A stretch of 64,000 nt of DNA from Marinoscillum sp964351625. Lineage in GTDB: Bacteria; Bacteroidota; Bacteroidia; Cytophagales; Cyclobacteriaceae. The DNA is taken from the NCBI GenBank assembly GCA_964351625.1, contig CAYGOV010000011.1, positions 1 through 64,000 on the forward strand. The letters run 5' to 3'. The notes beneath the pieces were generated by a model, which saw nothing but the letters and a program-made list of their open reading frames with translations, had not been told where the DNA came from and ran no database searches. This document shows, piece after piece, positions 1-8,892 of the stretch (within the stretch, counting starts at the first letter, position 1; each line of letters opens with the position of its first letter). Made by a program: the position numbers and the translations under genes.

Positions 1-127
1 CGACTACATGATATCCCTCAGAAAGCAATCTTTTTGCAAGATGAAATCCGATAAACCCGGCTGTGCCTGTAACAAGAATTGATGAGTCTTTATCCAAAAG
101 AGAATTTTTATGCAATGCTAAAGGCAT
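1..127 (-). CDS. NAD-dependent sugar-nucleotide epimerase, N-terminal fragment (runs off the window)
   Basis: The reverse strand read from ATG at 127 gives 42 codons that continue past base 1. They contain a hydrophobic strand followed by TGTAGFIG, the glycine-rich NAD(P)-binding turn of extended short-chain dehydrogenases, then FHLAKRLL as the first helix. This start is typical of GalE or UDP-glucuronate epimerase-like enzymes that remodel nucleotide sugars for surface polysaccharide. A ugd gene that makes UDP-glucuronate lies at 44.7 kb, which fits but proves nothing. The exact substrate cannot be told from the fragment. The gene is divergent from ccmB. Confidence 0.75.
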   Translation of the reverse strand, partial: MPLALHKNSLLDKDSSILVTGTAGFIGFHLAKRLLSEGYHVV

Positions 128-173
128 TGTGGGCTTTTTACAAGTTTTCTTATCTATTGTCTTTTAGGCAGTC

Positions 174-181
174 TAGCTTTG
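174..181 (+). promoter_or_regulatory. Possible Bacteroidota -7 box (TAGCTTTG) before ccmB
   Basis: TAGCTTTG matches the TAnnTTTG -7 element of Bacteroidota sigma factor promoters and ends 4 bases before the ccmB ATG. No convincing TTTG -33 element lies 19-21 bases upstream. If used, the transcript would start at or just inside the start codon. Confidence 0.35.
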
Positions 182-185
182 CGCC

Positions 186-839
186 ATGCTGCGACAGTTG
201 ACTTGGCTTATATATAAAGATATCCAAATTGATTGGAGGTCTAAGTACCCTTTTGCCGGTATTTTGTTATACATCACTTCCCTGATCATCACCAGTTACT
301 TATCTTTCACTGGTATGATTGACCCTGAAGTCTGGAATGCATTATTCTGGATTATCCTTCTTTTTATTTCTATCAATGCAGTTGCCAAAAGCTTTTCTCA
401 AGAGACAGACCGTACGCTCTATTACTTTCAGCTAATAAAACCAGAGTTAATCATTATTGCTAAGTTACTCTATTACGGACTATATCAGCTTTTGCTTGTT
501 TGTCTAGCATTGCTAGTCTTCTCTCTTTTTCTAGGAGCCCCCACGGGAAATTTCTATCTGTTTTTCTCAAATCTCATTCTTGGATCACTTGGGTTGTCTT
601 GCGCTTTCACCATGATCTCCTCTATCTCAAGTAAAACCAACAATAATTCTGTGATGATGGCAATACTTGGCTTCCCAGTCATCATCCCCATTTTGATACT
701 GGCAATTTCCAATTCCAAAATCATCATTTTAGGAGGGTCATTTGAGGATATTAGGGACAACCTCATTACGCTTCTGAGTGTGAATATGATTATTATTGCG
801 CTCTCATATATCCTATTTCCATTCACTTGGAAATCTTGA
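186..839 (+). CDS. ccmB: Haem exporter subunit CcmB
   Basis: This 217-residue, almost wholly hydrophobic protein has about six membrane helices and the CcmB N-terminus (QLTWLIYKDIQIDWRSKY). CcmB is a membrane subunit of the CcmABCD complex, which uses ATP to release holo-CcmE after haem transfer during cytochrome c maturation at the outer face of the inner membrane. It opens the ccmB-C-D-E-F cluster and stands 81 bases before ccmC. Its ATPase partner gene ccmA is not in this window: the next gene upstream is a divergent epimerase. Confidence 0.85.
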   Translation: MLRQLTWLIYKDIQIDWRSKYPFAGILLYITSLIITSYLSFTGMIDPEVWNALFWIILLFISINAVAKSFSQETDRTLYYFQLIKPELIIIAKLLYYGLYQLLLVCLALLVFSLFLGAPTGNFYLFFSNLILGSLGLSCAFTMISSISSKTNNNSVMMAILGFPVIIPILILAISNSKIIILGGSFEDIRDNLITLLSVNMIIIALSYILFPFTWKS

Positions 840-920
840 TAATTAAGGTCGATTTGGATTCAATGAATGGAATTTAAATTGGCTGAATTTGTTGTTCCAA
901 AACTAAAACGATAAGGAACG

Positions 921-1586
921 TTGAAATATCTTTTAAAGTCGGACTGGTGGAAATGGTTGGCGATGGCCCTACTGACCTATGTATTTGTTGGTGGCCTTAT
1001 GTTCAAGGTTCCAAGCTTGCCAATTCTCAATGAAACCATCCGCGTACTGCATTTTCATGTGCCAATGTGGTTTGGAATGCTTTTCCTGTTTTTAGGTTCC
1101 GTCATCCAGTCCATTAGATACCTTTCTTCCAATAATGCTGAGCAGGATATAATGAGCTCCCAGCTTGCAACTGTGGGGGTGCTTTTTGGAATTCTGGGGA
1201 TGCTAACAGGTATGTTTTGGGCAACATTTACTTGGGGTGAGCCTTGGAGTAGCGACCCAAAGCAGAATGCTTCAGCAATAGGTCTGCTAATTTACTTTGC
1301 TTATTTCGTGCTGAGAGGCTCCATCTCTGACGAGCAGCAGCGCGCAAAAATCTCTGCTGTTTATAACATTTTTGCTTTTGCGGCACTGATCCCTTTGCTT
1401 TTCATCTTGCCTAGAATGACAGACAGTCTTCACCCAGGCAATGGTGGCAACCCTGGATTCAAAGATTTAGATAGTGATCTGAAATTTGTTTTTTATCCCG
1501 CAGTAATGGGATGGACGTTGTTAGGATTTTGGATTGCTACGATAAAAATTAGATTGAGACTTATAAAACAAAAGATAGATGATTAA
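921..1586 (+). CDS. ccmC: Haem exporter / CcmE-loading protein CcmC
   Basis: The 221-residue membrane protein of the haem-handling family presents haem to CcmE. Seen here: the periplasmic histidine motif LHFHVPMW (residues 43-50), a tryptophan-rich loop WGEPWSSDP (105-113) in the place of the family WWD loop, and a second periplasmic His in SLHPG. The start is TTG at 921: an in-frame TAA sits at 912-914 and the next ATG would remove the first helix. AAGGA lies just upstream. The 3' end overlaps the small ccmD-like gene by 8 bases, so the genes are probably translated together. Confidence 0.88.
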   Translation: MKYLLKSDWWKWLAMALLTYVFVGGLMFKVPSLPILNETIRVLHFHVPMWFGMLFLFLGSVIQSIRYLSSNNAEQDIMSSQLATVGVLFGILGMLTGMFWATFTWGEPWSSDPKQNASAIGLLIYFAYFVLRGSISDEQQRAKISAVYNIFAFAALIPLLFILPRMTDSLHPGNGGNPGFKDLDSDLKFVFYPAVMGWTLLGFWIATIKIRLRLIKQKIDD

Positions 1587-1773
1587 CCTTTTGACTTTCA
1601 TAGCTGCGATGCTTTTGCAGATACCCATGGCGGATAGCTTTCGAGCTGACGGCAAAATCTATGTTGTACTTGGAATCATATTAATATTACTCTTTGGTTT
1701 TTTCGCTTACCTCATCAGAATCGATCGAAAAATCAAAAAGATAGAGACTGAAATAAACGCCAACAAATCATGA
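1579..1773 (+). CDS. CcmD-like small membrane protein
   Basis: The 64-residue protein has one strong membrane helix (about residues 24-46) followed by a charged, lysine-rich tail (IRIDRKIKKIETEI). That shape and its place between ccmC and ccmE are those of CcmD, a single-pass subunit that keeps CcmABC and CcmE together. It overlaps ccmC by 8 bases and ccmE by 4. CcmD sequences are poorly conserved, so the call rests on position, size and topology. There is an extra hydrophobic N-terminus (LLTFIAAMLLQIP). Confidence 0.65.
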   Translation: MINLLTFIAAMLLQIPMADSFRADGKIYVVLGIILILLFGFFAYLIRIDRKIKKIETEINANKS

Positions 1774-2174
1774 AAAAGAGTCATATATTAGGATTGGTAG
1801 TGATTGCAGTGGCTTTAGTGATCATCATGACCACCGCTGGTGATGCAAGTGCCTATGTTACTTTCGCGGAAGCGCAAGAAATGGTGGAAAGCGGCAATAG
1901 AAACAAAATCCACGTGGTAGGTAAGCTTCCTAAATCTGAGGATGGAACTGTCACTGGAATAGAGGCTAGCCCAGACATGCTTTCTTTCAAATTTGAAATG
2001 GTAGATGAAAACGAAGAGATTCAAACAGTTTTTCATCCAAATCCAATGCCTACAGATTTTCTGCGTTCTGAGCAAGTGGTAGTCGTTGGTTCTTATCAAA
2101 ATGGCAATTTTGTAGCTGACAAAATATTGCTAAAATGTCCTTCTAAATATCAAGAAGAAGGCGTGAAAGTCTAA
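1770..2174 (+). CDS. ccmE: Haem chaperone CcmE, CxxxY variant
   Basis: The 134-residue protein has one N-terminal membrane anchor (residues 5-21) and a periplasmic OB-fold typical of CcmE, which carries haem from CcmC to CcmF. In classical CcmE the haem-binding histidine sits in an HxxxY motif near the C-terminus. Here the same place reads CPSKY, with Cys123 and Tyr127. CcmE proteins with CxxxY are known from some Desulfovibrio and archaea that use a modified Ccm pathway. The ATG overlaps the previous gene by 4 bases, and ccmF begins 2 bases after the stop. Confidence 0.88.
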   Translation: MKKSHILGLVVIAVALVIIMTTAGDASAYVTFAEAQEMVESGNRNKIHVVGKLPKSEDGTVTGIEASPDMLSFKFEMVDENEEIQTVFHPNPMPTDFLRSEQVVVVGSYQNGNFVADKILLKCPSKYQEEGVKV

Positions 2175-2176
2175 AT

Positions 2177-4693
2177 ATGATTCATTATCTCCCCGGAAAT
2201 TTTGGCCATCTTTTGGTCATCCTCGCATTCATTACGGCTTTTGTCGCTACTTACGCTTTCGCAAAAAACATAAACGACGCTAATAGCAAGTGGTCTCGCT
2301 TTGCAATTGGAGCTTTCTATGTCCATGCTGCGGCTATTTTCTCCATAGTGGTCACGCTCTTCTTGATGATTTCTAATCATCTCTTTGAATATCACTATGT
2401 CTACAACTACACTTCAAAATACCTTCCGATCTACTACCAAATTTCGAGCTTTTGGAACGGTCAAGAAGGGTCATTCCTCTTGTGGATGTTTTGGAATGCT
2501 GTATTAGGAATCATCCTGATCAACACCAACAAATCATGGCGCCCTGCGCTGATGGCAGTCTTTTCGTTTACTCAAGTTTTCCTTGTTTCGATGATTTTGG
2601 GGGTGGTTGTCTTCGATGTGAGAATAGGTAGCTCGCCGTTTTTACTACTTAGAGATGTAGTAAATGATGCCATCTTCACGATGCAACCAGATTTTATTCC
2701 TGAAGATGGAAGAGGCTTAAATCCTTTACTCCAAAACTATTGGATGGTAATACACCCTCCTACGCTATTCTTAGGTTTTGCCACCACTGTTATCCCGTTT
2801 GCTTACGCAGTTGCAGGGTTACTTACTGGTAAGTTCAAAGAGTGGATTCGCCCAGCACTTCCATGGGCGCAGTTTTCAGCAGCCGTTTTGGGCGTGGGTA
2901 TTTTGATGGGTGCTTATTGGGCTTATGAAACACTAAATTTTGGTGGGTATTGGAATTGGGATCCAGTAGAAAACGCTATTTACGTGCCTTGGCTTGTGAT
3001 GGTTGCTGGCATTCATACAATGATTGCATTCAAGAAAAGTGATGCCGCATTGAAGTCTTCAATCGTCCTTATCTTAATGACTTATGTGCTCATTGTTTAC
3101 TCTACATTTCTCACGAGAAGTGGTGTATTGGGCAATGCCTCTGTTCACTCATTTACTGATTTGGGCCTTTCTGGACAGCTTTTAATTTACCTATTCGTAT
3201 TCTCTGTTTTGTCATTAGGTCTATGCCTGAAAAACTGGAAGAAAATCCCTTCTTCTACCGAAGAAACCTCAGTTTATTCACGTGAGTTTTGGATATTCAT
3301 GGGTGCGACCGTGCTCTCACTGATGGCTTTTCAAGTCATTATTCCTACTTCTATTCCGGTATGGAATGAAATAGTGGAAGTATTCGGAGGCACATCCAAT
3401 CTTGCTCCGCCTGCGGACCAAGTAGGTTTTTACACCAAGTTCCAATTGTATTTTGCAATATTGGTAGCGCTGCTTTCCGGCACTGGTCAATTCTTTTGGT
3501 GGAAAAAAATGGACGCTGCAAAGCTGAAAAAGGAGCTCTCTGCCCCAGTGATCATATCACTCGTTATATCTGCCATCATTTTTATTGTAGCCAAAGTTCA
3601 AGACTTCTGGTACCTCATTTTACTTACAGCCAGTATCTATTCGATTGTGGCCAATACCAAGATTTTCATTGGCGTAGCAAAATCCAATATCAAACTTGCA
3701 GGTGGTTCAATTGCTCACATAGGAATCGCATGTATGCTTTTTGGAATTCTATTCAGCTCTGGATACTCCAAGATTCTCTCTATGAACAACACTGGGCTAC
3801 TTTGGAGTAGAGAGTTTCCTGATGAAGTAAATCAAAATAACCTCCTGCTTTTTCTTAATGAGCCTCGACAAATGGCAGATTATAGCATGACCTACTTGGG
3901 TCTGAGGAAGCTAACAAATGACGATGGATATGTGGCTATTGATGATATCGCTGGGGCAATTAGTCCACTGGAATTGCTTATTGCAAAACCAACAGTTACT
4001 AGTTCTGGCAAGGAGCTGAGTAAGGGCGACACCATTCGAGTAGTCAATCCAGAAAACAGCTACTTCGAAATAGCTTATGTTAAAGCTAATGGCTCCAAAT
4101 TCACGCTCTTTCCACGTGTACAAATCAACGAGCAGATGGGGACAGTGTATTCTCCGGACATCAAACGAACGCTATCAGCAGATCTTTATACGCATGTAAG
4201 GACATTTCCGGATCCTGAGCAAGAGATCGAATGGAGCGAAATTCAAGAAATAAATGTCAGCCCAGGAGATCAGTTTTTTATCAATGATTATGTGGCTCAC
4301 TTCCTAGACATCAAACCATTGAGAGAAGTGGAAGGTGTCAACCTAGGCCCTTCGGATGTTGCGGTACAAGCTACCATAGAAATTGAGGGAGAGCTCAAGA
4401 ACTATATCGCAAAACCAATTTTCGTAATCAAGGACAATATGGCTGGGCGCATACCAGATGTGGTAAACGATCTTGCTTCGAGAATTACCATCCAGTCAAT
4501 CCAACCAGAATCAAACCTTTTTGTGTTTGGGCTGAGCACCACTCAGAAAGATTGGATTATAATTGAAGCAGTTGAAAAGCCTTGGATCAATATTCTTTGG
4601 CTTGGGACGTTATTGCTGGTACTTGGGTTTTCTATAGCCATCTACAGACGATATGGCGAGTTTGTGAAAATGCGAGACAAAGGAATGGAGTGA
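2177..4693 (+). CDS. ccmF: Cytochrome c haem lyase subunit CcmF
   Basis: At 838 residues this is a large multi-pass member of the CcmF/CcsA haem-handling family. It takes haem from CcmE and helps attach it to CxxCH apocytochromes outside the inner membrane. The WWD signature is present as GGYWNWDPVENAIYVPW (W259, W261, D262). About 14 hydrophobic helices are followed by a long soluble stretch (roughly residues 540-790) and a last helix before the C-terminus. It is somewhat longer than the proteobacterial protein (about 650), mainly through the C-terminal periplasmic region. It ends the ccm cluster. No CcmG or CcmH follows. Confidence 0.9.
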   Translation: MIHYLPGNFGHLLVILAFITAFVATYAFAKNINDANSKWSRFAIGAFYVHAAAIFSIVVTLFLMISNHLFEYHYVYNYTSKYLPIYYQISSFWNGQEGSFLLWMFWNAVLGIILINTNKSWRPALMAVFSFTQVFLVSMILGVVVFDVRIGSSPFLLLRDVVNDAIFTMQPDFIPEDGRGLNPLLQNYWMVIHPPTLFLGFATTVIPFAYAVAGLLTGKFKEWIRPALPWAQFSAAVLGVGILMGAYWAYETLNFGGYWNWDPVENAIYVPWLVMVAGIHTMIAFKKSDAALKSSIVLILMTYVLIVYSTFLTRSGVLGNASVHSFTDLGLSGQLLIYLFVFSVLSLGLCLKNWKKIPSSTEETSVYSREFWIFMGATVLSLMAFQVIIPTSIPVWNEIVEVFGGTSNLAPPADQVGFYTKFQLYFAILVALLSGTGQFFWWKKMDAAKLKKELSAPVIISLVISAIIFIVAKVQDFWYLILLTASIYSIVANTKIFIGVAKSNIKLAGGSIAHIGIACMLFGILFSSGYSKILSMNNTGLLWSREFPDEVNQNNLLLFLNEPRQMADYSMTYLGLRKLTNDDGYVAIDDIAGAISPLELLIAKPTVTSSGKELSKGDTIRVVNPENSYFEIAYVKANGSKFTLFPRVQINEQMGTVYSPDIKRTLSADLYTHVRTFPDPEQEIEWSEIQEINVSPGDQFFINDYVAHFLDIKPLREVEGVNLGPSDVAVQATIEIEGELKNYIAKPIFVIKDNMAGRIPDVVNDLASRITIQSIQPESNLFVFGLSTTQKDWIIIEAVEKPWINILWLGTLLLVLGFSIAIYRRYGEFVKMRDKGME

Positions 4694-4782
4694 GTTTAGC
4701 TTAGCTGAGGAATCAACATATCAGTTAACTTTAAATTCGAAATGCACCAAAATATCCACCGATAAAACTGAGGCAATCAGCT

Positions 4783-5652
4783 ATGAACCGAAGCTTGAAA
4801 TATGATTTTTTGGGTTTCCTAATAGCCAGCAGAATCCCTAACCTGCTAATTATTGGCGCCACCCAATACATGGGTGGTTTTTTCCTTATAGATCATAATG
4901 AAACACCTTTTGATATCTTTTTTAGTTTGAGATTTTTCTTGTTGGTTTTCAGTACAGTGGCTATCGCAGCTGGAGGCTATATCATCAACGACTACTACGA
5001 TCAAAAAATAGATATGATTAACAGGCCACAAAAAGTAGTTGTTGGCACATTTCTTCGCAGGAGACTTGCCATGCTTTCACATCTGGTATTGACGGCAACA
5101 GGCATAGGTGTTGGTTTTTACTTAAGCGTTGAGATTGGTGCGATACACATATTTTCCTCTTTTCTACTTTGGTACTATTCCAATTTCTTAAGGCGAATCA
5201 CCCTAATCGGCAACTTAGTCATCGCATTTTTACCTGGGCTCACATTACTACTAGTTGCTGTTTATTTAAAGCAAAATGAAGTGCTGATCTATGTATATGC
5301 CCTTTTCGCGATGGGCATAGTACTGATTAGGGAAGTGCTCAAAGACATAGAAGATGTGAAAGGAGATGCTGCATTTGGTTGTGAAAGCATCCCCGTGATA
5401 TTTGGGATTCGAGGTGCCAAAATCTTTATCTACATCACCTGCCTCGGTAGTGCTTCTCTACTAGTTTCCTTTTTATTTACAGTGGAAAATTGGCTCGTGC
5501 GATATTACTTTGTAGGATTAGGGCCAGTATTCCTCTGGTTTATTTACAAGCTTTACTCTGCAGATAAACAGATTGATTACAAATATTTAGTCCAGGTGAC
5601 CAATATCATTATCTTTTCGGGACTAATCAGCATGATCTTCATCCAATTATGA
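4783..5652 (+). CDS. UbiA-family prenyltransferase (geranylgeranylglycerol-phosphate type)
   Basis: This 289-residue polytopic protein of the UbiA superfamily transfers a prenyl chain to an acceptor in the membrane. Both metal-diphosphate motifs are visible: NDYYDQKID (residues 69-77) and DIEDVKGD (188-195). Bacteroidota members of this subgroup are usually annotated as geranylgeranylglycerol-phosphate geranylgeranyltransferase-like, but substrates are mostly untested. A menaquinone-type acceptor cannot be excluded. The stop overlaps the purN start by 4 bases (ATGA), which suggests coupled translation although the pathways are unrelated. Confidence 0.75.
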   Translation: MNRSLKYDFLGFLIASRIPNLLIIGATQYMGGFFLIDHNETPFDIFFSLRFFLLVFSTVAIAAGGYIINDYYDQKIDMINRPQKVVVGTFLRRRLAMLSHLVLTATGIGVGFYLSVEIGAIHIFSSFLLWYYSNFLRRITLIGNLVIAFLPGLTLLLVAVYLKQNEVLIYVYALFAMGIVLIREVLKDIEDVKGDAAFGCESIPVIFGIRGAKIFIYITCLGSASLLVSFLFTVENWLVRYYFVGLGPVFLWFIYKLYSADKQIDYKYLVQVTNIIIFSGLISMIFIQL

Positions 5653-6221
5653 AAACCAATCTCGTCATACTAGCCTCTGGAAATGGCACCAATGCAGAGC
5701 GATTGATTACTTATTTCGCCACGAGCGAAACGATAAAAGTTAGTGCGGTACTTTCTAATAAAAAAGATGCCTATGCACTTACAAGGGCTAATAATTTTGG
5801 GGTGGCTTCTGAGTCATTCAGTAGAGAAGAATTCAATTCAGATCAATTTCTCGAAATTCTACAATCCTACAATGCGGATTACATCATCCTTGCCGGGTTC
5901 CTTTGGAAAATACCTGATTATCTGATCAAAGAATTTCCGAACAAAATAATCAATATTCACCCTTCGCTACTTCCAAAATATGGCGGAAAGGGCATGTTTG
6001 GATCTCATGTACATGAAGCTGTTATATCTGATGGAGAATCAGTTTCTGGCATAACCATTCATTTAGTTAATGAGCAATACGACGAAGGGCGAATACTTTT
6101 TCAGGCCTCATGCGATATCTCTCCAGATGATAGCGCTAATACTTTAGCAGAAAAAATTCATCATCTCGAACACACACATTTTCCTGAAATCGTGGCTGAT
6201 TACATCAGCGATCACTCATAA
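5649..6221 (+). CDS. purN: Phosphoribosylglycinamide formyltransferase PurN
   Basis: PurN moves a formyl group from 10-formyl-tetrahydrofolate to glycinamide ribonucleotide, the third step of purine synthesis. The 190-residue length is normal. The phosphate loop ASGNGTN (residues 9-15) and the catalytic Asn102, His104 (in NIHPSLLPKYGGKGM) and Asp145 (in YDEGRIL) are all present. It starts inside the end of the prenyltransferase gene (ATGA overlap) and is followed 46 bases later by purH, another purine-pathway gene. Confidence 0.93.
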   Translation: MKTNLVILASGNGTNAERLITYFATSETIKVSAVLSNKKDAYALTRANNFGVASESFSREEFNSDQFLEILQSYNADYIILAGFLWKIPDYLIKEFPNKIINIHPSLLPKYGGKGMFGSHVHEAVISDGESVSGITIHLVNEQYDEGRILFQASCDISPDDSANTLAEKIHHLEHTHFPEIVADYISDHS

Positions 6222-6238
6222 AAGCTATGATTAATTCT

Positions 6239-6246
6239 TAGCTTTG
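6239..6246 (+). promoter_or_regulatory. Possible -7 box (TAGCTTTG) before purH
   Basis: TAGCTTTG fits TAnnTTTG and lies 21 bases before the purH ATG at 6268. It argues against the in-frame TTG at 6244, which lies inside the box, as the start. No clear -33 TTTG is present. Confidence 0.35.
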
Positions 6247-6267
6247 CAGCTTATTTTTCCAAAGCTC

Positions 6268-7794
6268 ATGAGTGATATTAAAATCAAATCTGCATTAATC
6301 TCTGTATTCTATAAAGACGGTCTTGAGCCGATCGTACGAAAGCTAAATGAAATGGGGGTAATCCTATATTCTACGGGAGGCACACAAAAATTCATTGAAG
6401 AAATGGACATAGCCGTAATTCCAGTAGAAGATATTACAAAGTATCCTTCCATTTTTGGCGGTAGGGTTAAAACACTCCACCCAAAAATATTTGGCGGAAT
6501 TCTTCATAGAAGAGATAATGAACAAGATTTCCAAGAGAAGGAAAAGTACAGTATCCCTGCAATTGATCTCGTAATTGTTGACCTCTATCCTTTTGAGGAA
6601 ACAGTGGCCAGCGGCGCTTCAGAAGATGATATCATTGAAAAAATAGATATTGGCGGCATTGCATTAATACGTGGAGCAGCTAAAAACTTTAACGATGTAG
6701 TCATAGTAAGCTCAAGAGATTACTATTCAGATTTTCTTGAATTGATCAATGAAAAAGATGGTCATACCTCACTAAACGATAGAAAACTTTTCGCAACCCG
6801 AGCTTTCGACACCTCATCACACTACGATTCTGCCATATTTTCATACATGAATAAGGACGAAGCTGTTCCCTCATTCAAAGTGAGTGGTGAAAATGGAAAA
6901 GTCCTTAGATACGGAGAGAACCCTCATCAAAAAGGCACTTTCTACCAACAAGGTGAGCCATACTTTACGCAAACTCATGGCAAGGAAATTTCTTACAATA
7001 ACCTCGTAGATATAGAGGCCGCCATACAGTTGATGGGTGAATTCAAAGAAGATACAGCTTTCGCAATATTGAAACACAACAATGCATGTGGCGTAGCTAC
7101 TGGCTCATCAGTAAAAGAAGCCTATCAAAAAGCTTTTGCAGCAGACACCATTTCTGCCTTTGGTGGAGTATTGATAGCCAACGTAGAAATAGATGCTGAG
7201 GCCGCTCAGGAAATGAGCACTTTGTTTTTTGAAATCTTGATAGCTCCTTCCTTTTCGGAAGACGCATTGGAAATACTTACGCAAAAGAAAAACAGAATTC
7301 TACTACAACAACATAGAAGTTGGAAGGGCGAAACCATCTTCAAAAGCATGCTTAACGGTACCTTGGTTCAAGACTATGATGGCGTAACCGATAGTAAAGA
7401 ACAGCTAAAAGTGGTAACCAAAACTGCTCCAACAGCTGACGAGGTGGAAAGCCTTTTGTTCGCTTCTAAGATTTGCAAACAGTCAAAGTCAAACACTATC
7501 ATATTGGCTAACAATGGCCAGCTTTTAGCAAGTGGCGTTGGCCAAACCTCAAGAGTGGACGCTTTGGAACAAGCAATAGATAAGGCCAAGAAATTCGGAT
7601 TTGACTTAAATGGAGCAGCAATGGCATCTGATGCATTCTTCCCTTTTCCAGATTGTGTAGAAATCGCAGACAAAGCGGGTATCAAATCTGTCATCCAACC
7701 AGGAGGATCAGTGAAGGATCAGCTTTCGATTGACTACTGCGATGCACACGGGATAGCGATGGTTTTCACAGGTACAAGACATTTCAAGCATTAG
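6268..7794 (+). CDS. purH: Bifunctional AICAR formyltransferase / IMP cyclohydrolase PurH
   Basis: The last two steps of purine synthesis are joined in one 508-residue protein. The N-terminal IMP cyclohydrolase (MGS-like) part begins KSALISVFYKDG and has STGGT; its KTLHPKIFGGIL stretch is highly typical. The formyltransferase half carries RYGENPHQKG and LKHNNACGVA, and ends GTRHFKH as the family does. I chose ATG 6268. A longer reading from TTG 6244 adds eight residues but overlaps a promoter-like box. It stands directly upstream of mreB. Confidence 0.95.
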   Translation: MSDIKIKSALISVFYKDGLEPIVRKLNEMGVILYSTGGTQKFIEEMDIAVIPVEDITKYPSIFGGRVKTLHPKIFGGILHRRDNEQDFQEKEKYSIPAIDLVIVDLYPFEETVASGASEDDIIEKIDIGGIALIRGAAKNFNDVVIVSSRDYYSDFLELINEKDGHTSLNDRKLFATRAFDTSSHYDSAIFSYMNKDEAVPSFKVSGENGKVLRYGENPHQKGTFYQQGEPYFTQTHGKEISYNNLVDIEAAIQLMGEFKEDTAFAILKHNNACGVATGSSVKEAYQKAFAADTISAFGGVLIANVEIDAEAAQEMSTLFFEILIAPSFSEDALEILTQKKNRILLQQHRSWKGETIFKSMLNGTLVQDYDGVTDSKEQLKVVTKTAPTADEVESLLFASKICKQSKSNTIILANNGQLLASGVGQTSRVDALEQAIDKAKKFGFDLNGAAMASDAFFPFPDCVEIADKAGIKSVIQPGGSVKDQLSIDYCDAHGIAMVFTGTRHFKH

Positions 7795-7856
7795 TAAATC
7801 AGTGTATTACAAATTAACTTCGTAGCTTTCCCCACCTATAAATACAGCAAGCAGAC

Positions 7857-8885
7857 ATGGGATTTTTTGACTTCTTCAATAGTGATATAGCCATAGACCT
7901 TGGCACAGCTAATACTTTGATTATCAGCAAAGATAAGATCGTAGTAGATGAGCCTTCTATTATTGCCATAGATAAGAATACCAATAGGGTGTTGGCAATT
8001 GGACGTGAGGCAATGCAAATGCACGAAAAAACCCATGAGAATATCAAAACTATTCGTCCGCTGAAAGATGGTGTGATCGCTGATTTCCATGCTGCTGAGC
8101 ACATGATCAGAGGCATGATCAAAATGATCGATCACGGCAACAAAAGATGGTTACCAAGTTCTCACAGAATGGTGATCTGTATCCCTTCGGGCATTACGGA
8201 AGTAGAGAAAAGAGCTGTAAGAGATTCGGCGGAACACGCTGGAGCTAAAGAAGTTTACATGATTCACGAACCAATAGCTGCAGCCATTGGTATCGGGATG
8301 AATATAGAACAACCTATTGGTGCTATGATTGTGGATATAGGCGGCGGTACCACCGAGATTGCTGTGATCGCCTTAAGTGGTATCGTATGCGATCAGTCTA
8401 TTCGTGTTGCAGGTGACTCATTCAATAAAGACATACTCGACTACATGCGTAGACAGCACAACCTCCTGATAGGTGAGCGTACTGCTGAGCGAGTAAAAAT
8501 AGAAGTAGGTTCTGCGCTTACTGAACTTGAGGATGGCCCTGAGGACTATGAAATAAGAGGCAGAGACCTTATGACAGGTATTCCAAAAGTTATTAAGATA
8601 TCATACTCCGAAATCGCCTTTGCAATAGACAAATCAGTTTCCAAAATAGAGGAAGCCGTACTTAAAGCATTGGAAATTTCCCCTCCTGAATTGTCTGCCG
8701 ATATATATGACAATGGTATTTATCTGACCGGTGGTGGGGCTTTACTTCGTGGATTAGACAAGCGACTTTCTATGAAAACCAAGCTACCAATACATATCGC
8801 TGAAGATCCATTGAGAGCAGTAGTACGAGGAACAGGTCTTGCTTTGAAAAGTCTAGATAGATACAAGCCAGTCTTAATGACCTAA
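7857..8885 (+). CDS. mreB: Actin-like rod-shape protein MreB
   Basis: MreB (342 residues) polymerises along the inner membrane and organises the lateral-wall elongation machine. The nucleotide-binding motifs are present: phosphate 1 DLGTANTLI near residue 11, phosphate 2 VDIGGGTTE, and the adenosine motif LTGGGALLRGLD near the C-terminus. The start ATGGGATTTTTTGAC gives MGFFDFFNSD, the usual amphipathic membrane-binding N-terminus. First gene of a tight five-gene operon: mreC begins 7 bases after the stop. Confidence 0.97.
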   Translation: MGFFDFFNSDIAIDLGTANTLIISKDKIVVDEPSIIAIDKNTNRVLAIGREAMQMHEKTHENIKTIRPLKDGVIADFHAAEHMIRGMIKMIDHGNKRWLPSSHRMVICIPSGITEVEKRAVRDSAEHAGAKEVYMIHEPIAAAIGIGMNIEQPIGAMIVDIGGGTTEIAVIALSGIVCDQSIRVAGDSFNKDILDYMRRQHNLLIGERTAERVKIEVGSALTELEDGPEDYEIRGRDLMTGIPKVIKISYSEIAFAIDKSVSKIEEAVLKALEISPPELSADIYDNGIYLTGGGALLRGLDKRLSMKTKLPIHIAEDPLRAVVRGTGLALKSLDRYKPVLMT

Positions 8886-8892
8886 TAGTTGA

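Noticed and set aside
6244..6267. A longer PurH starting at TTG 6244
   Set aside because: The extra residues overlap a TAGCTTTG promoter-like box and PurH proteins start near MSDIKIKSALISV.
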